A DNA stretch of 64,000 bases from Perognathus longimembris pacificus (GCF_023159225.1 NC_063162.1:101386094-101450093), one strand, 5' to 3'. Positions 13,601-22,701 are shown, counted from the first letter of the stretch. Notes: a model not told the origin generated them from the letters alone. Made by a program: numbers and translations.

Positions 13601-16600
13601 GTAGGTGCTAGGCAGTCACTACATACTTGAGCCATGCTCTAGCCTCCCTTCATTTCTTTTTGCTTCAGTTCTTTTCTAGACTTGGTGCTGTAGTATTTGC
13701 CTGGGCCAATCTGGACTAGGCTCTTACTTATCCCTTTCCTACAGCTAGGATTATAGGTGTGTACCTTCATCCCTGGCATGTTTCTTGAGATAGTCTTGTA
13801 ACTTTTTATTGAGGCTGGTTTCAAACTGTGATCCTCCCTATCTCTGACTTGCCAATAGCTGGTATTACTACAAGGAAGTACTACCCTGTCTAGCCAGGAA
13901 TTATATCTACCTACAAATTTTTTTTGAGACAAGAATAAGGACTCTGCATTTTTTACAAGGTTGGCACTTATTAGCTAGGTACCCTGAACAATTATGTCAA
14001 AACATTGCCTTGAAAAAAAAACCCAAAACATTGCCTTGTTTGTAAAATGGAAATCAAGCATATACCTCATAAATTATAATGAAAACTCAATGAGATATGG
14101 TAAAATGCTCTAACACAAAGCAAACTTTCAATATGGAATAGCTAGTATTAGCAATTAGACAATGAGTCACTGAAGATGCATGGGGTCTGACATAATAGTA
14201 AGTATAGTCCTGAATCTACATACAAAATCATACTTAAGTCCTATCTACAGAGAGATCTCTGCTATAATTAAAGAAGAGTGTATTTTTAAAAAAAGAAGAG
14301 TACCCTAGATTCCTAATTTCAGTCTATATGAGCCATCTGACTCAAGCTTTCTTACAGGCATTGTCATAAAAGGTTAACTGGTAGTATCAATAAAGATTTC
14401 TTACTAATTCCTAAGACTAGTTTCCCATAAGGCCTGAATTCATTTTATGAGTTCTATCAATAGCCAACACTAAGAGGTTAGATGGCAGATTTGAACATTT
14501 TCCATAGTATTCAGTATCTTAAAAGAGTATCTTCATGACTCAAAATCCTTATGAAAATTTACACATTTCACATATTGAATGTGAACTGGGAGTCAACCAC
14601 AGCTGCATCTTAAAACTTAAAATTTCCCCATTCTTTACTTATGATATTCAGAGGTTGCACTACATGTTTCCTCCCTCTGCAGAGTTCCTTAGTTCCCTCA
14701 TTCTTCCCAGCTAATGTTTTCCCTCCAGATCCAGAGGTCCTGCAGTATCCATCATTTATAGTATATTAATTCCTATCATCTTTTCAGCACCATGCTTTTG
14801 TTTTATCTACCACCAACCCATCACAATACTCCTTATATCATTTCAAACCATAGCTTACCAACAAACAAAAAAGATTTAAAAAATGTATGGATATTGGCAC
14901 TTCTCTCTGCTCAAGGTATTCAAGTTTAGTGTGGGCTTCAGATAACTGAACTTTTGCTACTATAAAGCTAAAAACTACAACTAAAAGAAAGCATAGACTT
15001 AAGCCAAGAAATCTAGGGTTGTGTAACCTGAAGTACACAACTTAACCTTATACTCATAGTACCTCTACTTATGTCAGAGCTATTGCAGGCATAAAAGACA
15101 AGAAAACAATTATAAAACGATATGTAAAAGAAGTCTGTCGTTCTGTCAAACTAAAAGAATACTCTCCCTTTATTTGTCACCAATTAGCCATGTTCCTCTT
15201 TCAATTATCTCCTGATAGAGCTAAGGCTACTGTACTCTTGCCTTTGTAAACAGTTCTGATATTAAAAAAATATACACAGCTTGCCTTGCATTTTAATTAA
15301 CTCTGCAGGACTCATTTCTTTACTAGATGAGTGATTTTCAAAAGTAAAAATATAATTCCCCAGCAAAAGGGCAGTTGTACTTGAAATATTATGTTCAATT
15401 TTCTAAATTTTAATGGATGTGGCGCTACTGTTTCTGTTTACAAAGCAGACACGTAAGAGGAGATAAGAAGGGACCAGATATAACTGAGTCTCAGTAAATG
15501 GAAGAAAAACAAAGTAGGTTTTACAAAATGCCTATCTACTTACAACTTACTAAGCATTTCCACACACAACTTCTAATTTTACTTAAAACAGCACTGTGAG
15601 CAACTCAATATTATGGATGAGGAAAAGTACTGGTTAGGACATTGTCTTTTTGGAGAACTGAGGGAGTAGCATAGACCAACACAGATTAGAGTCCAGTTTT
15701 CAAGTGCCCATTCTTCCTAGATTCTTACCTTTCCATGGTAACTATGGACTTCATGGTAGGATCCTCTACATGATCTCTCCCCTAATCCTGATAGACTTCC
15801 ATACCAAGTCCAGACTCAAATTGTTTTGAAAGAGGGAATGAAGAGAAGGTAATTTTCAATTAATATATATGTACTCACATATATATGCATACACACACAT
15901 ATAATAGGGGGAACTAATGTTATCTAAAATGGGTTATATATAATCACAAGCCACAAGGCACTATAGTGAACTGAATATTAAGTGCAGCTATAAACCAAGC
16001 AGTAGAAGGTCCTAATGTAGTTATTTTTAAAAGTATGTTCAATGAAACTTCATCTCTTTTACAGAAGTGTTTCCACAACTCTAGTTTGCAGCTATGTTAA
16101 GAAAAAAAAAGTGGCTTTTGATCACATACACTACTTTTCCCATCACTAATACCTTTATGGCCAGGTAACTTTTAACTTCCAGGCCTGAGGTTGCTTTTGG
16201 TTGGTTGGTTGGTGGGGGGGGGGGGGGGGGGGTAGGGAATGGAAGGGCTTGGCCTGGGCTTAACCTCAAGGCCTGCAGTGATGTCCTTGAGCTTTAGGGT
16301 TCTACCACTGAGCTACACCTCCATTTGCCCACATTTTGGTGGGTAATGAGAGTTAGACGGACTTTCTTGCTGCTGCTGGCTTTGAATCTTGATCCTCGGA
16401 TCTAAGCCTCCAGAGAAGCTAAGATTACAGGCATAAACCAGGCTTGAGCTTTCTTATTTCTAAATGGTAATAAAACCCATCTATTTTTTTTCTTTCAGAC
16501 TTGTTGCAGGTGTTTAAAAAACACATCACAAACCATGCCTTAAACATTACTCAATCGCGTATACACAAATTAGTGTTAATCACAAACTCATTTAACATAA

Positions 16601-19019
16601 AACTCATTAATTCCACTGTTGCCATCAAACTTTAAAACAATATTCTCAATTCACATAATTGTTTTATGAAGTACTTGAAATTCTCTAAAATTGGTACTAT
16701 GAAGGAAAAAATCTTGACTGTAAACTTTAACATTTATTTATAACCCTATGGGTGGGGGGAGACAGACTTCCTAACTTTTAAAGAATCCAATAAACTGTTA
16801 AGAGAAAATTACTTTTCCAATTTCTCTAGGAAAAATGGTAAGCTGTGATAGGTAGCACAAAGTAATTTCAGATGAAACTCTGAAGGACTAGAAATGTTTC
16901 TGATGTCAATTAATACGCAAGGAAATTAATACATGTTTTTCTGAATTCCATTTTTTAACTTTCTAAAATTTGTAGTGACTTCCCCATTATATATAATCTC
17001 TCATACTACACACACACACACACACACACACTACTTGGCCTTGTCTAATCAACAAATGGTAGTAACTTAATTTATGGGGGGGGAGGGTGTTTGTTTTTTG
17101 TCATTTTAAGACATACAAGAGACCAGAGCTTGCTGTTCTGGAATAAACTTCAGGTTCTTCCCGGCTTATTCATTCATTAATCCTAGTGCCACATGTACTC
17201 TTTGCAGGGCACTGGGTAGGGAGAAGGGGATCTAAAAGCTTAAATATTGAGACAATTTGATGGTGGCATGTTTGAAGTGCGGGAAGTACAAATCGTGAAG
17301 CATGTAAAACTGAGGAGGCCTATAGGAACTGCAGGGAGCAGGTACCCTTTTAATTAATGTATGCAGGAATGAACAAAGGAGAAGGGCTTTCCAAGTATTA
17401 AAAAAATGGTAACTGGGTTTTTAACACTGAGAATTAATTGAAATCGACATTTCATTCCATAATTTGTCAAGTTGGAATAAACAGTACTTGCTTTAAACTG
17501 GTTAAATGGCTTTCTCAAAACTACAAGGTAACTCAGAAAGTGGGTTTAACTCTATTTTTATTCAACTTTCTTTAAAACTTGGTCAAACATTACCAACCCA
17601 GCAGGAACTGAACTTTAAAAACACCCGGAACAAGTGATTCCAACATTGAGCGTCAGGTAAAGCAAAAGACTTCTTAGGTGGGGTCAGGTTGGGGGGGGAG
17701 AGGGGGAGAAGAGACCGAAATCCAAGATCGTCCACCCAAAGATCTCAAAGTCCAAGAGTATAGGTTTAGCTCAATGTCGATCGTATAAACGACACTTTGA
17801 ATATTTATAAACGTGAAAATCATTCTGATTTTTTAAAAAGTAACTTTAAAAACGCCCGCTTCCCCGTAAGTAGTCCTGCTTCGATCCGGGCATCATCACC
17901 AGTGGCACTCGAGCCAAAAAAGCTGTGTCCGGTCCTATTAATACCGGATTTGGAGAACTCGAGTGCAAAGAGCAAAAACCCCTCGACAGCTACAAAACAA
18001 AAAAACAACAACAAACGCCAGCGGTCGACTTCGCCCTGATCCTTTGTTTTGTTTTTAATCTGCCTGTGGCAGCGGCGTTAACTGAAAGGCGGAGGCTGCG
18101 ACGGCCGGCCCAGCTCCCAAGCTTCCATTCTGCGCCGAGCCTCCCTCCCGGGGACGAGCCTCACTCTCGGCGAGCCAAGTCCACCCCAGCCGCTTTCGCC
18201 ATTCATCGCCCTCCCTCCCTCCCTCCCCCCCGTCATGTGACCGCAGCCCGGACGCCAGGCTTGTTTTTCCCCTCGGCTCAGTCCCACTGCGCAGGCGTCC
18301 CAGAGCCCATTCATTCGAACTGCGTAACAATGAGCCCCGGGGCCCAGGGGCTTCGCGAGCTTCCCGGCTCGGTCCGAAGCCCGCTGGGCCCCGGAGGACT
18401 CCACGCCTCACCGGGGTCCCTCCTCCGGGCCTGACCCCCGCTCGCCAACACTCTCCGCCCCTCCACCCACAGGCGGGTAGTTGGAAGTCAAACTTTCCGG
18501 GGCAAGCCCCGGCGGCGCTCCGGCCTCTTCCCCCGCCCTAGCCCGCCCCACCTCAGCGCCCGGCCCGGCTCGACTGCCCGCCGCGAGCCCCGGCCGGAGC
18601 GCGGCCCCGGCCCCGTCTCCTCCCAAACCCCGCTCCAGACCCCGAGCGCCGCCGCCCAGGTGAGCTCGCGAGGAACGGGCCCAGCGAGCTAGTCGCGGGC
18701 AGGCATCTGGAGTTCATCGGCCACCGCCTCGCGGGCGGCCCTCGGAGGAGCGCGGCGCGGACCCGAGCGCTCCGCGCGGCCGGATCCCCGCAGGCTCCTG
18801 CCCCTCCCTTCCCCACCCCCACCCCTTCCGAACTAAAAGACGACTAACCGCCGCCAAGTGCGCGCAGCCCCGGCGCGGGCCGCCCGGGCACGACAACACC
18901 ACTAGCAACTCGCCTACCCTTTTTCTGGCTAGAGCAGGCCTCCGCGGCACGCGTTACTACTTCTGTCGCAGCTCTTACTCCTCAACCGAAACTTTCCTAC
19001 TTACCAAACCCGTCGCCAT
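1176..19019 (-). CDS. HBP1: HBP1, HMG-box transcription factor 1 (partial gene, exons 1-8)
   Basis: HBP1 is a nuclear, sequence-specific repressor that acts in cell-cycle exit and Wnt signalling and binds RB-family proteins and SIN3 (known for the family). Eight exons can be joined on the minus strand: 19019-19005, 9393-9210, 7246-7018, 4844-4703, 4223-4112, 4026-3914, 2096-1940 and 1320-1176. Every intron has GT-AG ends and every phase closes. The joined reading frame matches HBP1 as I know it: an acidic N-terminal half, then the AXH domain (about residues 203-345 of the canonical protein) across exons 5-8. The frame is open at the left exon edge (first two bases of codon 356), so the linker and the HMG box lie outside the window. 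No stop or frameshift is seen, so the gene looks intact. PRKAR2B lies upstream in the same orientation. Confidence 0.96.
1321..1939 (-). other. HBP1 intron 7, no recognisable element
   Basis: AT-rich intronic sequence; I see no repeat, RNA gene or open frame of interest. Confidence 0.6.
1940..2096 (-). CDS. HBP1: HBP1 exon 7 (AXH domain)
   Basis: This 157-base exon encodes about residues 256-308, from GYGSDGLKLLSHEES through GESVLKLTFDPGTVEDG to HPFYVKNK. The acceptor is TTTTCAG|GGC and the donor AAAG|GTAGGG. It ends in phase 1. It is the most conserved-looking part of the AXH domain in this window. Confidence 0.96.
2607..2812 (+). mobile_element. B1-like SINE, diverged
   Basis: Carries gcatgcctgtaatcccagct, typical of 7SL-derived SINEs, followed by an A-rich stretch and an ID-like trailing unit (ggctcaagtggctcagcac). 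Confidence 0.7.
3330..3440 (+). repeat. Probable MIR fragment
   Basis: The stretch around cagatcaagaagccaaagtc resembles the MIR core (gatgaggaaactgaggc...). Recognised from memory at low identity. Confidence 0.45.
3914..4026 (-). CDS. HBP1: HBP1 exon 6 (AXH domain)
   Basis: This 113-base exon encodes about residues 218-255, including RLCFHKGSNKEWQDVEDF and CDNEEDLQMG. The acceptor is CTTTAG|GCA and the donor CAAG|GTTAAT, a weaker donor than its neighbours (GTTAAT rather than GTAAG/GTGAG). Residue 253 reads Thr; from memory human has Ile at this place. Confidence 0.94.
4112..4223 (-). CDS. HBP1: HBP1 exon 5 (start of AXH domain)
   Basis: This 112-base exon is not a long open frame by itself and was found by splice signals and homology. 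It encodes about residues 181-217: a Ser/Asp-rich stretch (SESESG, then SLSDDDDLGW) and the entry to the AXH domain (WPSTVWHCFLKG). The acceptor is CTACAG|GCA and the donor AAAG|GTAAAA. It is phase 0 at the start and phase 1 at the end. Confidence 0.94.
4295..4526 (-). mobile_element. Composite B1/ID-like SINE in HBP1 intron 4
   Basis: Minus-strand copy ending in cctaagtagctaggattaca. It occupies the region between exons 5 and 4. Confidence 0.8.
4703..4844 (-). CDS. HBP1: HBP1 exon 4
   Basis: This 142-base exon encodes about residues 133-180, including SSPVHIIATSKSLHSYARPP and a basic/His-rich stretch, FPHHHWKEE. The acceptor is CTTTAG|ATC and the donor AGG|GTGAGT. It ends in phase 0. Confidence 0.96.
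5091..5180 (-). mobile_element. B1-like monomer, diverged
   Basis: Reads tctcaccatatagcctcaaa, then caagtgctaggattaca: the complement of a B1/7SL-type monomer. Confidence 0.65.
5317..5562 (+). mobile_element. Diverged B1-like monomer followed by an ID-like monomer
   Basis: 5,317-5,430 resembles B1 (ctctcaggaggcagaagcag). 5,467-5,562 resembles a tRNA-derived ID unit (gttagaccccagcaccc) ending in an A-run. Confidence 0.6.
5868..5962 (-). mobile_element. B1-like monomer, diverged
   Basis: Reads gcatagcctggcaagcctta, then catagcctcccaagttctga, the complement of a B1-type unit. Confidence 0.55.
5963..7017 (-). other. HBP1 intron 3, right part, no recognisable element
   Basis: AT-rich intron sequence. 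I see no gene, RNA or clear repeat. Confidence 0.6.
7018..7246 (-). CDS. HBP1: HBP1 exon 3
   Basis: This 229-base exon encodes about residues 57-133 of the N-terminal regulatory region, with recognisable stretches such as QLSSDVSHQEYP and EVDWLTELANIATSPQSP. The acceptor is TTTGCAG|ATG and the donor ACAG|GTAGGA. The exon joins in phase to exons 2 and 4. Confidence 0.96.
7571..7803 (-). mobile_element. Young dimeric ID-like SINE in HBP1 intron 2
   Basis: A full element with a pure T-run of about 40 (A-tail) and a perfect 16-base duplication, CTATACTACTAATTCT (7,555-7,570 and 7,804-7,819). The long uninterrupted tail points to a recent insertion. Confidence 0.95.
7820..9209 (-). other. HBP1 intron 2, no recognisable element
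   Basis: AT-rich intron sequence with short chance open frames only. Nothing supportable was found on either strand. Confidence 0.55.
9210..9393 (-). CDS. HBP1: HBP1 exon 2 (canonical start codon)
   Basis: The acceptor follows a run of 13 T on the minus strand (ending CCAAG|TCGG). The canonical ATG is at 9378-9376, with A at -3 and G at +4. The exon encodes residues 1-56 from MVWEVKTNQMPNAVQ to DEHMEL and ends in phase 1 at donor TTG|GTAAAC. The fifteen bases between acceptor and ATG are open in the same frame, allowing the N-terminal extension from exon 1. Confidence 0.95.
9677..9972 (-). mobile_element. Composite B1/ID-like SINE plus adjoining ID fragment
   Basis: 9,677-9,910 is the composite element (gggcttgaactcagggcctg, then cctgagtagctaggattaca). 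9,925-9,972 is a separate ID-like piece ending atgtccccagcac. Confidence 0.75.
10561..10720 (+). mobile_element. Dimeric ID-like SINE, older
   Basis: Contains gattccccagtaccacata and gtgctgtggctcaaatg. It is shorter and more diverged than the young copies. Confidence 0.75.
10795..11020 (+). mobile_element. Composite B1/ID-like SINE
   Basis: Head cttatgcctataatcctagc; right unit aactcaagtggtagagcac; ends gccccagtactggc. Confidence 0.8.
11181..11395 (+). mobile_element. Composite B1-like/ID-like SINE with target duplication
   Basis: B1-type head and ID-like right unit, with an A-rich tail. Flanked by the 11-base duplication AAGTCAATGAA (11,170-11,180 and 11,396-11,406). Confidence 0.88.
11566..11615 (+). 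repeat. ID-like SINE tail fragment
   Basis: Only the 3' part of the ID-like unit is present (ctcagggagagtgcctgggc). Confidence 0.5.
11775..11880 (+). mobile_element. B1-like monomer
   Basis: Has gaggtgggaggatggcttga, then aaaccagcctgggcaacata, a 7SL-derived monomer. Confidence 0.7.
12195..12325 (+). repeat. Probable MIR fragment
   Basis: Resembles the MIR consensus around gagttgattccaacttgatc and aataggctaatgatacc-like sequence. Recognised from memory. Confidence 0.45.
12420..12690. other. GC-rich block of unknown nature in HBP1 intron 1
   Basis: About 270 bases much richer in GC than the flanks, with little CpG. Both strands of one part are open (minus frame 12,651-12,301). I do not recognise it; an old LTR or a regulatory element are both possible. 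Confidence 0.4.
13431..13620. repeat. Imperfect tandem duplication, period 96
   Basis: The stretch beginning cattcaaa at 13,435 recurs at 13,531. Both copies continue gacaaactcaaactttttt-like and then actggggtttaaattcaggg, followed by tcttgtaggtgc. Part of the unit is the 3' end of an ID-like SINE on the minus strand. Confidence 0.85.
13640..13910 (-). mobile_element. B1-like SINE sequence, diverged
   Basis: Two B1-like units in minus orientation: around cctacagctaggattatagg and around gaggctggtttcaaactgtg. Confidence 0.6.
13945..14140 (+). repeat. Probable MIR element
   Basis: Has ttagctaggtaccctgaaca, tgtaaaatggaaatcaagca and tcaatgagatatggtaaaat, in the order of the MIR consensus as I know it. 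Confidence 0.55.
14141..15544 (-). other. HBP1 intron 1, no recognisable element
   Basis: AT-rich intron sequence with no supportable gene, RNA or repeat. Confidence 0.5.
15545..15640 (+). repeat. Probable MIR fragment
   Basis: Contains aaaacagcactgtgagcaac, then tggatgaggaaaagtac, matching the end of the MIR core. Confidence 0.5.
16185..16450 (-). mobile_element. Composite B1/ID-like SINE with a G-homopolymer
   Basis: Minus-oriented composite SINE (aagcctccagagaagctaag). Its left part contains a run of about 20 G near 16,213-16,232. Confidence 0.65.
17008..17031. repeat. (CA)n microsatellite
   Basis: About twelve uninterrupted CA units in HBP1 intron 1. Confidence 0.95.
17032..18049. other. 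HBP1 intron 1 leading to the CpG island
   Basis: No gene recognised. Purine tracts (near 17,077 and 17,690-17,712) and rising CpG density towards 18 kb. A plus-strand donor-like CCCC|GTAAGTAG lies near 17,865. Confidence 0.5.
18050..18960. promoter_or_regulatory. CpG island at the HBP1 5' end
   Basis: About 900 bases rich in GC and CpG (for example gcgcggcgcggacc near 18,750), in sharp contrast to the AT-rich flanks. It lies just inside intron 1, on the transcribed side of the exon 1 donor at 19,005. It holds a possible alternative minus-strand donor (CCCCG|GTGAGG near 18,411), so other first exons could start here. A consensus plus-strand donor (CCCAG|GTGAGC at 18,656-18,665) is also present. 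Long open frames in this block are expected from GC richness and are not called as genes. Confidence 0.85.
19005..19019 (-). CDS. HBP1: HBP1 exon 1, short coding part with upstream in-frame ATG
   Basis: On the minus strand an ATG at 19019-19017 sits in a strong context (G at -3, G at +4). It is followed by four codons and a consensus donor, TTTG|GTAAGTAGG. Spliced to the exon 2 acceptor at 9393, it gives MATGLSGHHN directly followed by the usual start MVWEVK, with no stop. The 5' UTR extends rightwards for an unknown length. That this exon is used is inferred from donor strength and from its place next to the promoter motifs. Translation could also begin at the exon 2 ATG. Confidence 0.72.
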
Positions 19020-19297
19020 TACCAAGTCTTTCAAGCTTCGTCTTCCCCCTCCCCTCAACACCCCGGGGGTTGAGCCTTCCTCTAGCTTTTTCGCTTTCTT
19101 ATTGGCCTGGGGAACTGTCATTTAATCTTTCCACCTTCTCATTGGGTGATACCGTGGCTTTTCTCGGTGGGCGGGCATGTATTGACTTTTGTGTTGTGTT
19201 TACTGGAGAAGGTGATGTGTCAATCACTAGAGTGAGAGCTTCGGATTGGACTGTTGCGGAGACTCTAGGGACCGGAGCCAAACTTTGTCCGCGAATT

Positions 19298-19315
19298 GAA
19301 TTGTGGGCTGGTAGT
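19298..19315 (-). promoter_or_regulatory. Second, degenerate ZNF143-type motif, inverted
   Basis: The minus strand reads ACTACCAGCCCACAATTC, keeping ACTAC, CCCA and AAT at the spacing of the SBS element. It points opposite to the copy at 19,367. Confidence 0.45.
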
Positions 19316-19366
19316 TTCAGCCTTACTCCCACGGCGCGAAAGTGCCTGCGAGGTGGAACTGGTTGG

Positions 19367-19385
19367 ACTACATCTCCCAGAAGTG
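19367..19385 (+). promoter_or_regulatory. ZNF143/THAP11-type motif
   Basis: ACTACATCTCCCAGAAGTG matches the ACTACAnnTCCCAGnA core of the SBS element bound by ZNF143 and THAP11/HCFC1, which is common at CpG-island promoters. Confidence 0.6.
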
Positions 19386-19400
19386 AGTGCACGACAGTGT

Positions 19401-21010
19401 CTTGATAGTAAACAAGAGTCATAGGGACACGTGTATCAGCTCGTTTGTTTTGGTGTCTGGGACAAAAGGGAGGGGGCGGAGGAAGGGAGTGTTTTAAAGC
19501 TTGGGCCCCTTCTTTTCCTTTGGGCCCAGTAGACCCCTTAGGAGCAGCCCCGGCCTCTAGCAGCACCTATTCCCGGCTATAAACAGCCTGAACCTCTGGC
19601 TGCTCAAAGTTTGGCAGGAAGCCAAGGTATTGTTTTAGAGCAAGGGGAAGGAGATGACTGCACAAGCGGAAGCCTTGGTGGCCCGAGGGGGACTGGGTCA
19701 CTCAGAATCGTGGTCACAAGGCACAATGTGGATTGTGAAGGCGCTGATTTCCCCGCCACCTCCCACCCACCCACCTCCACCCCCGCCCAAGCTCCCCTTT
19801 CCTTGTAGAAAAATACTGGATTCCTTTAAAGGACTTAAAGCCTCACAATCCCCAAGACGGCATCTGGGGGAGGTTTTCTTTGTCAACTCTGTTAAGTTCA
19901 TCCAGAATTTGTAGTATGTCCCACGTCAGGCGTTTTGAGGCTTGAGGATGAAAGCAACCCGGTCTTAAAGACTGTATAAAGCTTGTTCAGAGGCGTGAAC
20001 TATTAACTACTAGTTTGAAATTGCAGCCAAAGCAGTATTTTCCTTGCTGACCTGCTTGATCGTTAACGTTTCCTAGAACGGTATATTGTTTGACTTAAAA
20101 CTGACTTGTGAAATATCTGTAATACAGTGTCTCTGGCAAGTTTTTGGTTAACCTTTTTTTTCCTACCCTCCCCCCCCCCCCATGGTTTCCGAACGAAAGA
20201 AAACTGTCTTAATATTTGGCTCCCCCTGAGATTACTCCTCCAGCTCCTAAGGCTCTGACTCACCGGAAGAGGAGGGCGGCTGCTCTGGCTTTATAGTGAC
20301 CTTCTCTTCAAACGAGGCTGTTGGACACAGTTGGGTGCGCCAGGTCTATAATTTTTTTATTTTTTTTTTACTGTTCACATTACAAAGGCATCTTTAAGTT
20401 CCTTCCCTCCTCCCCTTAAAGTATTTGATCATTTAAGGTATGCTTTAGGTTTATTTTAGTTCTCTTGGTTGTGTGCTTATAATTGAGATGGAATCTTACT
20501 AAAAATTCTCTTAAAGCTAAGTTTTGAAAAGAGGCTCAGATCATAACTAGCTAATTTCCTTAAAAGTCGCCAGCCTTTTTAAAATTTTTACATCTACCTG
20601 GAAGCCATATTAAAAAAAAAGAACTAAAAAATAACCTCCCTATGTTGGAAAGAGAATTCATATTCCTTTAGGGAATCTCCATTGGAATTCCTGAAGTGGA
20701 AGTTACAGAAATAGATCTTCCTCCCTACTGTGTAAGGAAAGGTGTAACCGTGTTGTGCTCAATCACAAATAATTTTCAACTATTTTGTTTCTCAAAATAA
20801 TTCAAAAAACGATAAAGAAAATAAGCATACCAAATATAATTCGAGTTTCAACAAAATGCCTAATATTTCCAAGGATAAAATATTTGAGTTTATGTATAAA
20901 ATGTGACCCCAAAAAAAGACTGTACATATGCTTATTGTATTTTTTATATATATTGAGTCTTCACATTCCATACTTTAAGAATATAAATTCCAAATTTATT
21001 ATTTATTCTT
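19401..21010. other. Intergenic sequence upstream of HBP1
   Basis: Moderately GC-rich to about 20.3 kb, then AT-rich. I see no exon, RNA gene or repeat I can support. Distal promoter elements are possible. Confidence 0.5.
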
Positions 21011-21183
21011 TCCAGTCTTGGGGCTTGAACTCAGGGCCTGAGCCCTGTCCCTGGCTTCCTTTTGGCTCAAGGCTAGTACTGTACCAGTTGAGCCACAGCA
21101 CCACTTTTGGCTTTTTCTGTATGGTGCTGAGGAATTGAACCCAGGCCTTTATGTATGTAAGGCGAACACTAGACCCAGCCCCC
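21011..21183 (-). mobile_element. Dimeric ID-like SINE, diverged
   Basis: Minus-oriented copy (ggggcttgaactcagggcct, then gctgaggaattgaacccagg). Confidence 0.8.
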
Positions 21184-21210
21184 CAACATTTAAATTCTTG
21201 GCAAGAAAAA

Positions 21211-21440
21211 ATCTAGGCCTGGTGCTGGTGCCTCAAGCCTATAATCCTAGCTACTCAGGAGGCTGAGATCTGAGGATTGTCATTCAAAGCCTGCCCAGGC
21301 AGGAAAGACCCTGACACTCTTATTTCCAATTAATCACCAAAATATCCTGAAGTGGCACTATGGCTCAAGTGGTAGAGCTCTAACCTTGAGCTGAAGAGCT
21401 CAGGGACCTTGGAGTTCAAGCCCCATGACCTAAAAAAAAC
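21211..21440 (+). mobile_element. Composite B1/ID-like SINE
   Basis: Near-complete: ataatcctagctactcagga, then ggcactatggctcaagtggt, ending in an A-rich tail. Confidence 0.85.
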
Positions 21441-21778
21441 AACAAAAAACTAATACATGGATTGCACTCAACTACTTAAATTAAGATCCAGAAAATGTAT
21501 ATCTAACTTCTTTCAGCGATGGAAAAGCTTTCTTTCCTCCAAATATCTCAATAGCTTGAGAGACACATCTCTCTTAAGTACACAAATGAGATTTGTTTTC
21601 AGCCAAATAAAGCAAAAGTATTTGAAAGTTTTAATCTATTGTCTTAGTAACAGATTTTTATTAGAGAGCCCCAGAATGGGAAAGTTAAAACTTCAGTTAC
21701 AGATACTATATGTTACTATAAATAAATATTTTATCATTTAATAGCACTATATTTTTCTATTCATTCAAAAAATATTTA

Positions 21779-21848
21779 TTGGGCTGGAGGTGTGGTTCAA
21801 GTGGTAGAGGACAAGAACAGGCCTGGGGCTCAAACCCCAATATAAAAA
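21779..21848 (+). mobile_element. ID-like monomer
   Basis: gggctggaggtgtggttcaa, then ctcaaaccccaatataaaaa: a single tRNA-derived unit. Confidence 0.65.
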
Positions 21849-22213
21849 GAATTCCTTCTGTTCATTGACAACTATGCTCACTGATCAGAAATAGGAAAAA
21901 TTTTTGCATACTGTATCTCATTTATGCCTGATGGTTTAACTATAAATTCAGATAGGTCAATCACAACTAGATAAATAGGACTATTAGGATTCCCCTACAT
22001 GTTTTAGTGAACAATTAGGCCAGCCACATGCTTTGCTGGAAGCTAAGTGACCACATTAGTACTGTATATATATTTTCATGGCATATCATCATTAATTGCT
22101 GAGTAATTAACATAACCAGCCAACCTGAAATCCAAAACAGAAATTAAGTACAGACCCATTAAGCCCTTGGAGTTTGTATAAATGTAAGTTGTCCCCTGAC
22201 TAAAACAAATATA
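21849..22213. other. Intergenic sequence before the L1
   Basis: AT-rich; nothing recognised. Confidence 0.5.
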
Positions 22214-22701
22214 TAAACTTTTTTTTATTTTTCAATTTTTTTAATTTAATTTATTTATTAATTGAACACAAAATTTTTGGACAGTTTGTTGTGCAAAAAG
22301 GGTACAGTTACATAGTAAGGGAGTGTGTACATTTCTTGTGATATCTTACACCCTGTTTTTCTTTCCCTTCTCTAGGTCAGGTAGACATATATACAATATA
22401 CAATGTATCAAGAACATATATAGTAGCCACGTGGCCCGCCCAAGAAAATTCGCCTAGGGCTTTAAATGCAATGTTGATATTAGACAATATGTCGACAGTA
22501 CTCTTATATGAACGTACATACATGGATTTTGAGCTATTGTATTCCACTGAGAGGTCAATTTTTGAACTTTATGTGTTTAGTAATTGTTTGGTTTTAGTTA
22601 CATACTGTTGGGTCACTGCCCCAATCCTGTGGGAAATACTATTTGACAAGCAGTTTTTGGTTTCACAGACTTGGTCTCTACTGTCTCTCCGTCTCCCTTT
22701 C

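Larger units (their letters stand above)
19040..19400 (-). promoter_or_regulatory. Probable HBP1 core promoter
   Basis: This block lies directly upstream of HBP1 exon 1. It contains three ATTGG motifs (19101-19105, 19141-19145, 19245-19249), which read CCAAT on the HBP1 strand as NF-Y sites do. It also has a GC box (GTGGGCGGG, 19167-19175) and two ZNF143/THAP11-type motifs. No TATA box is evident, which fits a CpG-island promoter. The transcription start cannot be placed from sequence alone; it is probably between 19,020 and 19,300. Confidence 0.65.

Noticed and set aside
17925..18434. 169-codon plus-strand open frame in the CpG island
   Set aside because: Composition is low-complexity Pro/Ala/Ser/Arg, as expected from GC-rich DNA. 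There is no known domain, and other frames on both strands are also open here.
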